From Channallabes apus (taxonomy: Eukaryota; Chordata; Actinopteri; Siluriformes; Clariidae): 64,000 nt of DNA. The DNA is taken from assembly GCA_030522415.1 (NCBI GenBank), contig CM060118.1, positions 15,070,651 to 15,134,650 of the forward strand, given 5' to 3'. The notes beneath the pieces are model-generated. The model searched no databases. It saw nothing but the letters and a program-made list of their open reading frames with translations, and was not told where the DNA came from. Below are positions 35,138 to 45,744 of this stretch, piece after piece (within the stretch, counting starts at the first letter, position 1; the number at the start of each line of letters is the position of its first letter). The translations under genes and the position numbers were made by a program.

Positions 35138-35630
35138 AGTAATAAATACAATGGTCACCACTGGTCTCAATTCATGATTCCCTAGTACTCCATCCATCCA
35201 TCCATACATCCAGGAAACTTTGTTGAACTAAAGAGGTTCCTGGATGGATGGATGGATGGATGGATGGATGGATGGATAGAGTAGTAATAGTATTAGTAGT
35301 ACCCTTTTCAGTTATTATTTCATTATGTATTTGTTTAAATATAAATGTAGGAATAAATTGTTTAAATGTAAATGTAGGAATAAATACGATGGTCACCATT
35401 GGCTTCGCTTCATGGTCCCTAGTACTCCATCTATCCATCCATCCATCTATCCATCTGTTCATCCGTTCATCCATCCATCCATCCATCCATCCATCCAAGA
35501 ACCTCTGTAGTCCAACAGAGGTTCCTGGATTGATGGATGGATAGATAGATGGATGGATGGGTAGAGTAGTAGTATTAGTATTACCCTTTTTCAGTTATTA
35601 TTTCTTTCTTTCTTTCTTTCTTTCTTTCTT
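35138..35630. repeat. Tandem ~245-bp unit with (CCAT)n/(GGAT)n hairpin arms
   Basis: Each unit has GGTCACCA followed by a short spacer and TCCCTAGTACTCCATC, then a (CCAT)n run. A short core (AGGAACTTTGTTGAAC in unit 1; AAGAACCTCTGTAGTCCAAC in unit 2) precedes AGAGGTTCCTGGAT, a (GGAT)n run, and a shared stretch TAGAGTAGT...CAGTTATTATTTC. The CCAT and GGAT runs are complementary, so each unit folds into a long hairpin. A (TTTC)n run ends the array near 35605-35632. Confidence 0.8.
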
Positions 35631-37439
35631 TGTTTTTCACTTTTTTTTAAAGCTGATCCTGAAATGACATTTTCAAGTTTCCTAGCAGAATTAAAAACAG
35701 CATCTCAAAAAAGCATGATAGTTATTATTTATCCAGAAGCTACTTTCAGGTTAGCACATACTGTATATCCATTTCCACCAAATACAGTTCAACTACATCC
35801 ACTTTGCGGCTTTAATAAGCTTTAACCATCTTAAATATTGCTTTCAGCAGCATGACTGTTATCTGACAGTGTTATCATGACAGTGACGCAGACACACAGG
35901 AGCCACAGCGTTCCTCATTAACATCCGGGATGCGTTTTTCTTTTCCCTTTTGTGATGGAAACAGATTTTTAGCCAAAATAGAATGCATAATTTATGTGCA
36001 GAGTCATAACAGTCAGAGCGGCACAAAGACGGATTCAGACGCTTCTTTAGTATTTCTTTTCAAGTTCCTAATCTCAATCAGGCATACGTACTGTAATATC
36101 TTCCCCAGATCTAATTTATAATCTAAGCATTATCTAAGGGGAAGAAAATCCGATCATTATTTTCCGTACGTGTTCAGGGAACCTTACTAAAAGCCATATT
36201 TGGCGGATCTTTTTGTAGAAACTAGGTTACAAAAATGTAGCTGTCAGTACACCATGTACCTCCTTTCACTAAAAATAAACATACAAAAAAAAAAAGGAAA
36301 GACTTGTCATTATGTCATATTTCTGCAGGGTTCTGGTGCACTTAGACTCACTTCTGTACCTTTTGAAACATATCCTGAAAGACAGACTTGGCTTCTAAAA
36401 CAATAAGCCGCGCTGCATTTGCTCTCGGTTTGACATAAAAGAGAATTTAAAGCTTTCAGACGCGAGACAGTGAAATGCAATCTCATGGAAAGTTCTTCTA
36501 TCTTGGACAAGGCAGGAAATAAAACAAATACTCAATTTGGGTGGCTTTTTCTTCCTCTTGTTCACACTACTGCTACACACACACACACGGGAAAGTTCAA
36601 TATTGAACATGTGCCCGGAATAACTGCAGAAATCAGAAGCGTCTTCTGACCTTCATTTAAAGGCGCATATGAAGTGATTGGGTCAGTGACATTGCGGTGA
36701 TGTCACAGCAGCTATTAGTTAGTGATAATCAGAAATGAAGAGTCTGCATGACTGATCGAGTGTCTCTGAATGCCTGCTCTCACAGAGCTCTTCAGACTTG
36801 AAGTACAAGCCCGAGGCAAAAGTAATCAACAGGAGGCGGTAATGTAGGCTGCAGTAATTACACGTTTTCTAAAGAATAGTTACAGATGACCTTCAGCAAT
36901 CAAATAGAATCAGGAAATCGAATGCCTCCCAGATAAACGCTCGTTTCTTTTTCTCTCCATCTCATCGTGGAAAATTAATGTGATGGGTGGCTACAGTACA
37001 TCAGTTTCTGTTGGACAGCTCTCAGTGTGGATATACTGTATTCTACACCATAGAATTATTCATATGTCTGTAATGAACTGAGTCACCATGTCAGTATGTG
37101 AACAGCACGGTTATGTCCATTGCCTGGCCGAAATAAAAATCCAATTTGGATTAAAAAAAAAAAAAAACATTTGGATTTAAATAACCAGATACCTCAGAGC
37201 TTTACTGCAGTGATTCATATGGTTCAGCTGGCAGCAATACTTTTAACCCTTACTCATGCACAGTAGCTACTGTAGCTTTTTATTTCTTAAACACTCATGT
37301 CAAAAGATGTATCGTGTTGTCATGGAAAGATGAAAAGATTCTCTTACAGAAGGAGCGTTTTTTTTTTTTTTTTTTTCTTGATCAAGTAACAGAAAACAGC
37401 TAAGGAGGTTGCTGAAATTGTTGTAATTATTGGAATTGT

Positions 37440-37560
37440 TGTGGCACAATTTGACTTAGTGGTGAGCACTGTCGCCATGTACGCACAGTACCTCCAGGGT
37501 ATGAGTTCAAATCTCAGCCAGTTTTGATTCCCGCCTCAGTTTGCAAATTGATAAATTGGT
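37440..37560 (+). repeat. SINE family A fragment (head only)
   Basis: GACTTAGTGGTGAGCACTGT and GAGTTCAAATCTCAGCC are diverged A- and B-box regions. The family body is not present downstream. Confidence 0.55.
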
Positions 37561-37813
37561 TATAACCTGATGGCAAATGCCTGTTGCAAGATCGCAATAC
37601 CAAGATTCATCAGCCTCAAATTGTGAAATGATGGTTAAGGTAGCATGAGGAATCAGTTTCCACGTAGCCCTGACCTTAACCCCATTGTAAGTTCTTGGAT
37701 GTGTTGGAGAAGCCGTTCGGAGTGGTTCGACTCTACCTTCATCATTATGAAGAACTTATGAAGAAATGAATGCAACACTGAATGAAAATAATTTTTGTGA
37801 CATTGCATACAGA

Positions 37814-38148
37814 TGAGCAGCACGATGGTGTAGTGATCCGCACTGTCGCCTTACACCTCCAGGGTCCGGATTCGATTCCCGGCCAAGCTCGATTCCCGTC
37901 TCTGTGCGCATGGAGTTTGCATGTTCTCCCCGTGCTTGGTGGGTTTCCTCTCACAGTCCAAAGATATGCAGATTAGACTAATTGGTGTTCCCAAATTGTC
38001 CGTAGGTTGTATGTGTGTCCTGCGATGGATTGGCACCCTGTCCAGGGTGTACCCCGCATCGTGCCCTAAGCCTCCTGGGATATGCTCCAGGCCCCTCGCA
38101 ACCCTGAATACAGGATAAAGCGGTATAGATGATGATGAGTGAGTGAGT
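37814..38148 (+). repeat. tRNA-derived SINE (family A), full length
   Basis: The copy runs from AGCAGCACGATGGTGTAGTG through the B box GGATTCGATTCCCGG and the full body to GGATAAAGCGGTATAGATGA and a (GAGT)n tail. It forms an inverted pair with the family A copy at 38717, about 570 bases away. Confidence 0.92.
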
Positions 38149-38245
38149 GCATACAGATGTCAGAAAGCCAAGCATGAATCAAGAAAAAAAGAACATGTGA
38201 CTGTTTTTTCCTTTCTTTCTTTCTTTCTTTCTTTTTTGTCGGACA

Positions 38246-38350
38246 GCTGTAGGTGAGACACTTCTTCCTCCGTGCTCATTAAAACAAAACAAAAAGAAGT
38301 AGTTTGGAAGCTTAAGCATGCGGCTAACTGGGAAACTACAAACAACTCTG
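38246..38350. repeat. ~105-bp duplication flanking exon 4, upstream copy
   Basis: GGTGAGACACTTCTTCCTCC, GTGCTCATTAAAACAAAA and the following words up to AACTCTGA recur at 39697-39810 in the same orientation, with only a handful of differences. The sequence beyond both ends is unrelated, so the unit is short. It is non-coding. Confidence 0.88.
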
Positions 38351-38716
38351 AGTGTACATGACATTTGGTCTGAATAAATGTCTCTGTGGATAATTAGCTT
38401 AATCTCCCACCAAAACAAGCGCAATCTCATCTTTAATTGAACTATATTTGCTCTAAGAAAATAAAAAGCACAAAATTACTAAATAATAAAGCATCATCTC
38501 TACATGGTCACCCCTAGAATTCCTATAAACACAATTTAATCCCAATTTATATTTTCCTCTTATGAAAGTCACTCTGGATAAGGGTTTCTGCTGAATGTAC
38601 AGTAAATGTTAAAATTTAGCTTTTTAACCTCACCTGAGTGTTTAGGAACTCTCACATTCGTCATCCGTGACTTAATGTTTTATTAAATGTGGCATCACAA
38701 AAATACACTCCTGTTA

Positions 38717-39092
38717 CACTCACTCACTCACTCACTCACTCACCATCTATACCGCTTTATCCTGAATTCAGGGTCCCGGGGGGCCTGGAGCCCATTCCAA
38801 GAGCCTTAGGGCATGAGATGGGATACACCCTGGAGACAGTGCCAATCCATCGCAGGGCACACACAAACATACACTTAATCACACCCTCATTCATGCACTA
38901 TGGGCAATTTGGTAATGCCAGTTAGCCTAATCTGCATGTCTTTGGACTGTGGGGGGAAACCAGAGTACCCGGAGGAAACCCACCAAGCACGGGGGAAAAC
39001 ATGCAAACTCCATGCACACAGAGACGGGAATCAAACCTGGCTGGAAATCGAACCCGGACCCTGGAGGTGCAAGGCGACAGTGCTAATCCAGT
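38717..39092 (-). repeat. tRNA-derived SINE (family A), reverse, full length
   Basis: The (CACT)n tail complement at 38717 is followed by TATACCGCTTTATCCTGAAT, the whole body in complement, and the head GTGCAAGGCGACAGTGCTAA. Its 3' end on the minus strand faces the SINE at 37814. Confidence 0.92.
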
Positions 39093-39455
39093 TACAATAA
39101 TACAATATAATTTACAGTAATCAGACAAAAGTGTGAAGGCAGAAATTGTCTGTAAAAATGTGCTTGTGTACAGTAAGCATCTTGCTTCCACACAATATGA
39201 TACCATTTCAATTCTTATGGTAACAATTAAAGCATTGATCCAATCCGGTCCAAATCATCCAAACACTACACATGATATGCTCTCTGTTTAATCCCATGAT
39301 ATTTTATAACGCATTTTCTAACAAACTTAGTTTGTGTTTAGTTTAACCCTCACCAGACACGCACTAAGAATGAATCGATGGAGGTTGTAAAGGCATCATG
39401 TTAATGAATGTGGTCATTCAGACAGAACTAAACCTGCTAAATTTCTCATTTGCAG

Positions 39456-39602
39456 GAAGAAGAGCTGCGGAAAAGCGGGGAGGCCAAATATGCCCATTTG
39501 AACAACGATCTCCATGTTTTAATTGAAGTCTTCGCACCACCCGGAGAGGCGTATTCCCGCATGAGCCATGCCTTGGAGGAAATTAAAAAATTCCTGGTTC
39601 CT
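39456..39602 (+). CDS. KHDRBS2: KHDRBS2 coding exon (exon 4): second half of KH domain
   Basis: The exon has 147 nt, exactly 49 codons, phase 0 at both ends. It encodes [20 protein letters not shown], then [20 protein letters not shown] and EEIKKFLVP. This is the variable loop, beta3 and alpha3 of the KH domain and the dimer-facing part of the STAR module. [18 protein letters not shown] agrees with KHDRBS2; KHDRBS3 reads [18 protein letters not shown]. The acceptor is TTTGCAG| and the donor CCT|GTAAGT, close to the vertebrate consensus. A ~105-bp sequence occurs once upstream and again 95 bases downstream of this exon. Skipping would keep frame and delete half of the KH fold. Confidence 0.95.
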
Positions 39603-39696
39603 GTAAGTTCATTCAGGCTGCTTCGTTTCCTTTTAACCGCTGAAGGGTAACTGCAGTGTACACGAGCTCCATTTTTTCCCTCTAATTAAGTATCCA

Positions 39697-39810
39697 GCTG
39701 TACTGTAGGTGAGACACTTCTTCCTCCGTGCTCATTAAAACAAAAACAAAAAGAAGCAGTTTGGAAGCTAAAGTATGCGGCCTACTGGGGAACTACAAAA
39801 AACTCTGATG
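39697..39810. repeat. ~105-bp duplication flanking exon 4, downstream copy
   Basis: This copy starts 95 bases after the exon 4 donor. It matches 38246-38350 with a 5-base insertion near its start (CTGTACTGTAGG against CTGTAGG) and a few substitutions, so the two copies are fairly young or conserved. Confidence 0.88.
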
Positions 39811-40501
39811 ATGGCAGACTATGATAGACTTTTCTCAAATATGGTACATTGCTGAGCAATATCGCCGTGTTGTGTTTCAGTCCTGTCACGTTATGTAAAA
39901 TATGCAATTTTTCGCAAACACCGATGACAAATAATAAGTGTTCCTATTACACCGAGGCTGCATATTTGCTTTGTAATATGTTTCCACGGAGTGCAGGAGT
40001 TAGGCATGGATTCAAAAGCTTCTCTAAGCATTTTTCAATCTACAGCTCCAGCTAGGAGCAGTATGAATCCCAACGTTAATAAGCTCAGCTATATAAGAGG
40101 GGAAAAAGCCCTGCTGTGTTTTTCCTCAAGCCTAAAGCATTTGCCAACCAATGATTAATGTTCCTCCTGTAATATACTGGATGTGCAGAGTCCACACTGT
40201 AGGACTGGGGCTGTGGACACTGATGCCTTCAGGTGGGACGTATTTGAAGGGACTCTCATACTACTTTACCCATCATGCCCTAAGCCACGCCCTAAGCCAC
40301 GCCCTCAGCCTTTGGAGACCGGCTCTCTGTCATCAGAAGCACGGTGCTAGCCACAAGGCTTTATCTATTAATCTCATTTAGTTCCCACTGAGGCCTGCGC
40401 ATACATTTCAAAGATCTTCAGATGAAAGATTTTCTACGGTAAAAAAAAGACCTGACAGGACGAAGACACCGAAGACCTTTTCTAGGATTCATGAATCTAT
40501 A

Positions 40502-41530
40502 ATCAGCTCCAGAATTACTGGCACCCTTAGTAAATATGCATGTGAAAAAAATTTGTTAATTATTTTTAATCTCACACTGAAAAAAAGAGAAATCTAACCT
40601 GTGATTGAAGTATTTTCTAAAGGATCCACAAATGCTTAAATTATATGCACCCCTAGCAATTCCTATGGAGAACTAATACGAATACAAAATTAATCATGTT
40701 TCCATTTATATTTTACTTTCATTTTTATTTTGAATTGAATGTAAAGTGTTTAGGAACATCCTGTTTCAATATAAGGGGATCTACTCTATATTTATTCTTG
40801 TTCTCTCTTAAGCACTCGTCCACCTGGGGGAGATTAAAGAACACAGAAATGAAATAAGATGAAAGTCTGACCACCTTCATAAACTTCTACGCATAGGAAA
40901 TGCCCACATCCATTCGTATGCCTATAATTTAATTTATAACACCCAGACCTGTAATGAATCTGCCTTGATGTGAATGCTTGAAGGTCGTTATGGGGTTACA
41001 ACATCTCCACATTTGCAATTACAGTAGATAGCACGTTCCAACAAACTACTCGGGAAAGTTTCAAGTGCTGTCTGTCTTGGCAAAAAGGTGTCTGCTGGGT
41101 TGTAGATGTGGCACAATGATCCAAAACATGAATCCAAATCCACATAAGAAATGTACAGCGATCACATCATAATGTATGTGATCGCTACATAACATTAGAT
41201 AATGATTCACAGCCACATCAGTCCCCTATCCTAAAGCCCATTTCAAAAGCCCTTGGTGTCTGATGATGATGAGAGTTCACATGAGAGGACCTAGGAAAGG
41301 TTATGTATTAAGATGTGTTTTTTTTCCTCTTCCAAATAATAAAGTACAGTAATATGAAAGCAATGGACATGTTTTTTTAATGCAAATTTTTAAAATAATT
41401 TTCTCCTACTAAATATTAGATCTCTTCCTCCTTTTTTTCACTGTGAGATTGTGCAAATTAAACAGCTTTTTTTTTTTTTTTGCATGCCAATTTAAACCAT
41501 CCAAAGGGACCAATAATTCTGGACCCACAC
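40502..41530 (+). mobile_element. Tc1-type transposon fossil
   Basis: The left end CAGCTCCAGAATTACTGGCA and the complement of the right end, GGGTCCAGAATTATTGGTCC, form diverged inverted repeats. Between them, GATGTGGCACAATGATCCAA and AACATGAATCCAAATCCAC match the region coding for the second catalytic Asp (QQDNDPKH) in plus-strand Tc1 transposases. No open frame survives. Confidence 0.65.
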
Positions 41531-43019
41531 AATAATGTGATTTAGACTTGCCAGATTGAGTTTAGTCTTGTGCTAAATTAACAAATGCAAGCAACTGCTA
41601 AGCATCAATAACAGTATGCCTCTAGATTTTGGGCGGAAGGTTAAAAGATAAATGAGGATGAGTCTGTGTGCTCTGAGGCAGGACACAAGTGTGTGTGTTT
41701 GTGTGTGTGTATTCCCTGTAAGGTTTATTAGCAGAAAGTCCATACCGAGGGGCAATACATAGGCAGACCGGATAAAACTCATGAAATTCATTATCATAAA
41801 CAAAGCGAATAGTAAAAACACAAATGAAATTCTGGTCGTAACAAGACACATAACGGTTTGGTGTCAAGTGAAGATGCCGATTAAATATTTGAAAGAAACA
41901 AACAAAAACGCAGAGCATGTGTTGAGACGTTAGCCCGAGGACTGTGAGACACAAGTGCACGTACAGTAATACTCAGCCAATATCATGATGAGGGCAGAGA
42001 CAGGACCGAAAGGAAAACTGAAAGAGAAGCAGATGGCACTGTTGCTTTAGGAGTCATGGTGCAAAGCAGGACCGTGGAGTTTTTATTATATGTGATTAAC
42101 TGATTTAATTGAAAGAACTACATTTTAGCAAGTTTAATAAAAGCTACAATAATAATCCTGTCCATTAGATACTTTACAGTTTGTTGAATTTGACAGCAAT
42201 AGAGAACTCTTTATTGTCTAATTATTAGGCATTTTATACAATAATGTCCATATGAATAGTTGACCCTGAGCTCAGTGCACGGCCTGTGTGGAGAAACGCA
42301 TTTTCTCTCTATGATCCTGTGTGTTTTGGCCAAAATATAACGTTTGTGAATTGACTATGCTAAAGGACTGGTGTTCCATCTACAGTAGACATGCATTGTT
42401 CCCGGGATAGACACAATATCCAGGGTAACTCCACCCATGAAAAAGCATTTAGTAAAGGTGAAGGAATAGCATGCATTTTAACGGTTTGGCTAATAGTTAA
42501 AATAGATAGTAACATACAGTAGCTCTAGACTGCTTAGTGGCGTCTGGCCCATTAGCGGGTTTCAGTTTCTTCTGAATGCACACGAGTCGTGTGTATGATA
42601 GCTTATTAAGTATCACCGCAGGCAACGGTTGTTTACCACCCATAAGGCATCGACAATGCACTGTACTGCCATCTGCTGCATCTCTATCAGGTGAGATACG
42701 TACACCACAGAATCACTATTAACTGTGGGGCGTTCATTAGTGAGGAGACGTGTAGAGATGTCAGGCAAGGACTAGAACATGAAAATATTTATATTCCCAT
42801 ATAGCATTGTTAGCAGTGGTGGTAGTGCTGTTTGTTGGCAACATGTAGTTTTTGTACAGCATGTAGATTCTATACAAAAGACTAAATACAACTGACTGAT
42901 GAGTACATTGTATAAAGACAATACATTAATACTGAAGTATATTGAAAATCTTATGGTCACATCCAGTGTATTCATTTACATTAAAATTTGCATTTTTTTT
43001 TTATTATACTGTAGCAGTT

Positions 43020-43315
43020 ACTGTAGGTGGTGGTGAACTGGTTAGCAATGTCGCCTTGCACCTCCAGGGTCCAGGTTCGATTCCCATCTCTATGTGCATG
43101 GAGTTTGCATGTTCTCCCCGTGCTTGGTGGGTTTCCTCCCAAAGACCTGCAGATTAGGCTAATTGGCGTTCCCAAATTGCCCGTACTGTGTGATTATGTG
43201 TGAGCCCTGCGATGGATTGGCACCCTATTCAGGCCTCGTGCCCTAAGTCTCCTGGAATAGGCTCCAGGCCCCTGAATACAGAAGAAAGCGGTATAGAGGA
43301 TGAGTGAGTGAGTGC
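43020..43315 (+). repeat. tRNA-derived SINE (family A)
   Basis: GGTGGTGAACTGGTTAGCAA and the B box AGGTTCGATTCCC are followed by a body with internal deletions and the tail GGTATAGAGGATGAGTGAGT. It is the first of three adjoining SINEs. Confidence 0.9.
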
Positions 43316-43316
43316 A

Positions 43317-43432
43317 GTTGAGGCTTAAGGGCCTTGCTCAACGGCTCAACAAGGACAACTTGGCAGTTGTGGCATTTGAACCTGGGACCTTCCGAACCGT
43401 AGTCCAATGCCTTAACCACTGAGTCATCCCAG
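43317..43432 (-). repeat. tRNA-derived SINE (family B), reverse, truncated
   Basis: AAGGGCCTTGCTCAACGGCT and, at the right, GAACCGTAGTCCAATGCCTT with AACCACTGAGTCATCCC are family B words in complement. The L2-like tail is missing. Confidence 0.75.
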
Positions 43433-43647
43433 ACCCTATTCCTATTGGTAGGACCTCCGATCAACACTCAAACACACATTCACACACTACGGGCAACGCC
43501 AGTTAACCTAATCTGCATCTCTTTCCGCTGTGGGAGGAAACTCACCAAGCACAGGGAGAACATGCAAACTCCATGTACACGGACCCATAGATGGGAATCG
43601 AGGACCCTAGAGGTGTGAGGCCACAGTGCTAACCACTGTGCCACATT
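43433..43647 (-). repeat. tRNA-derived SINE (family A), reverse, 3'-truncated
   Basis: ACTACGGGCAACGCCAGTTA, GAGAACATGCAAACTCCATG and CACAGTGCTAACCACTGTGC are family A words in complement. It lies in inverted orientation to the copy at 43020. Confidence 0.85.
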
Positions 43648-45058
43648 AATCATTTGGAATTTGTTAAAGTGGTTTATATGAGAGTACTGTTGATTTTTCA
43701 ATTCTGAGATTCTGAGAGGTGTTGATTACATTCCTATAACAGCATTTCTGAAAATACTTCCAAGTACTATGGAAATCTCCTTCATATCAATGCACAAATT
43801 CTAATACATTACAGTTTTCTTTGCATACATGGATTTAAAATGTTCTATTGTTAATATGCTAAAGGTCTAAGACATTTATGCAAGGAGTCTCTAGTGTCCA
43901 TGTTTTGTGGCACTCAAGCGTAAAGGAGTAAGTGTAATATGACAAACTGCATTTCTTCATCTTATTAATAGTTAAACAGAGAAACAGATGATAACAGAAA
44001 CTGACCTGATTCGTGGTCAGTCCATAGCAACAATAAATGGACAATGTCTTAAATTGCTGCGGTAACATACTGTATACGAAATACAATAAGATCTACCGTT
44101 ATAGGAAAAATATCAACTTAAGAGTCAGAAAAACAATCAATGTTTGGGCTGCATCACATCACATAATTATTTTATTACTTAAACTCTCAAAATTCATTTA
44201 ACTATAGGTTGAGCTTTTTCTATATAATTATGATATGGTTTAAATTAGACCATTTAATTTTCAGTCACTGAACTGGAGAAAATATTCTCTAGGTTTATTT
44301 TTCCCCAAGCAATATTTTTCATTGCAATCTTTTTTTTTTTTTTTAAATCAAAAACAAAGAGAGTGTGTAGTGAATACATAGATTCATTCTGCTGTCAGGT
44401 GTGGGCTGGAACGATTCTGGGAATGGCTTTTCTTGGCTTCAGAATATTGATGTGAGTGGTGCTTCTTCGTTTGCCTGGGTGGATGGAGAGCAGGGCTGAG
44501 AGCTGGGATCTGTGCCACTAGTTGGCAAATTTCAGGCGGACGTGCGAGTCTCTTCACAGGAGTGGATGTTCAGAGAATGTCAATGGCTTTTGAGTAGCTT
44601 GTTTAAGAAGCCAGCATGATACACAGGCAGTGTGTTTTTGTTCAAAGCTTTTCTTTCTATTATACATTCTGTTGCTTTACCCTCTTGAGAATTGAATGTC
44701 TTCATACTGTATGACGACATGATATTTTTTTTCCGAACTACATTGTCCATATACATCATTGTTTGATAATTATTTGAGGACTGTTCAGCATTATTCTTTT
44801 GCCAGACTTATTTCTATTTGAGAACATTGATTAATAGTTATCAGATGCAAATAAACAAACACAACTGAGGCCAGATCTCAGGAGGTTAAATCAGCAGGTT
44901 CCAGACATTAGTCAATGGGTCTCAATCCGGTCCTCATTCCACCCCCCACACAACACCCCCTGCAAAGGTAAACAGTCTTGCAAGATCCCAGCTTACATAA
45001 CCGGGACAAGGCATACTGAAAGGGGAAAACTGACATAAACATTTTCTTTTGTTTAAAC

Positions 45059-45744
45059 TAGTGCAGTCAATCGATTAATTTTTTTTAAATCTAGTTAATC
45101 ACAGTCATAGTCTGTGATTAATCATGATTAATCACAATTTTAATTTCCTCTGATTTACATGTATTATGTACATGCAATGCTGAAATAAATAAATGCATGA
45201 TAAACTGGTAAGAGGAAAATAGATTATGCAACTTTATAATATCTCGAACCTTAACATTTAGCAATTGTTAAATTATGTGAAATGTCTTAAATGGGATCAC
45301 CTCTGCATGCAGTGACTGGGTAGTGTCAGGGGTAGCTCAGTGGTTAAGGCGTTGACATACAGTTCAGAAGGTTCCAGGGTCAAATCCCATGACTACCAAG
45401 TTATCCCTGTTGGGCCCTTGAGCAAGGCCCTCAACTGCTCAGATGTATAATGAGATAAAAATGTAAGTTGCTCTGGATAAGCATGTCTATGTAAATGTAG
45501 TATGGGGTGTGGTAACCCACCCACAGTGGGGCTCGAACCTGGATCCTCAGATCCAAAAATCAAGAGCCTTAGCCACCTGAACCACTGCTCCTACATCTTA
45601 AATAGTTCTTCTCAAAGATAACTTGAACACACAACGCTGGTTTTATTCTAACTTCCATTTAGTAGCTTTTTATAATGAAACTTTCAGTTTGTTAAAATTT
45701 CTAGATTAATCACTCGCATTAATGCGTTAATATTGACAGCCCTA
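45059..45744 (+). mobile_element. Complete 686-bp hAT-like MITE with perfect 8-bp target duplication
   Basis: The left end is TAGTGCAGTCAATCGATTAA. The right end, complemented, is TAGGGCTGTCAATATTAACG. Flanks are GTTTAAAC on both sides (45051-45058 and 45745-45752). Inside lies a tRNA-like segment read on the minus strand (GGATCCAGGTTCGAGCCCC), also present in the related copies at 2518 and 29064. A family B SINE has inserted at 45325. There is no transposase, so movement would need a hAT enzyme from elsewhere. Confidence 0.87.
45325..45496 (+). repeat. tRNA-derived SINE (family B) nested in the hAT MITE, GTAGT duplication
   Basis: GGGGTAGCTCAGTGGTTAAG (A box), GGTTCCAGGGTCAAATCCC (B box), GGGCCCTTGAGCAAGGCCC and the L2-like tail AAGTTGCTCTGGATAAGCAT are in order. 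GTAGT borders both sides (45320-45324 and 45497-45501). The related copy at 29064 reads straight through this point (GGGAAGTATGGGG), which confirms an insertion. Confidence 0.88.

Larger units (their letters stand above)
31541..39455 (+). other. KHDRBS2: KHDRBS2 intron 3 (7.9 kb)
   Basis: The intron runs from GTAGAG to TTTGCAG. It is rich in SINEs (six or more), a nested MITE, (AT)n, (GT)n and (CCAT)n repeats, and the first copy of a ~105-bp duplication that brackets exon 4. I see nothing classifiable in about 32460-33330, 35640-37435 and 38352-38715, apart from short homopolymer runs. Confidence 0.85.

Noticed and set aside
35170..35560. CRISPR-like regular repeats
   Set aside because: These are (CCAT/GGAT)n simple repeats in a vertebrate intron, without unique spacers or direct-repeat structure.
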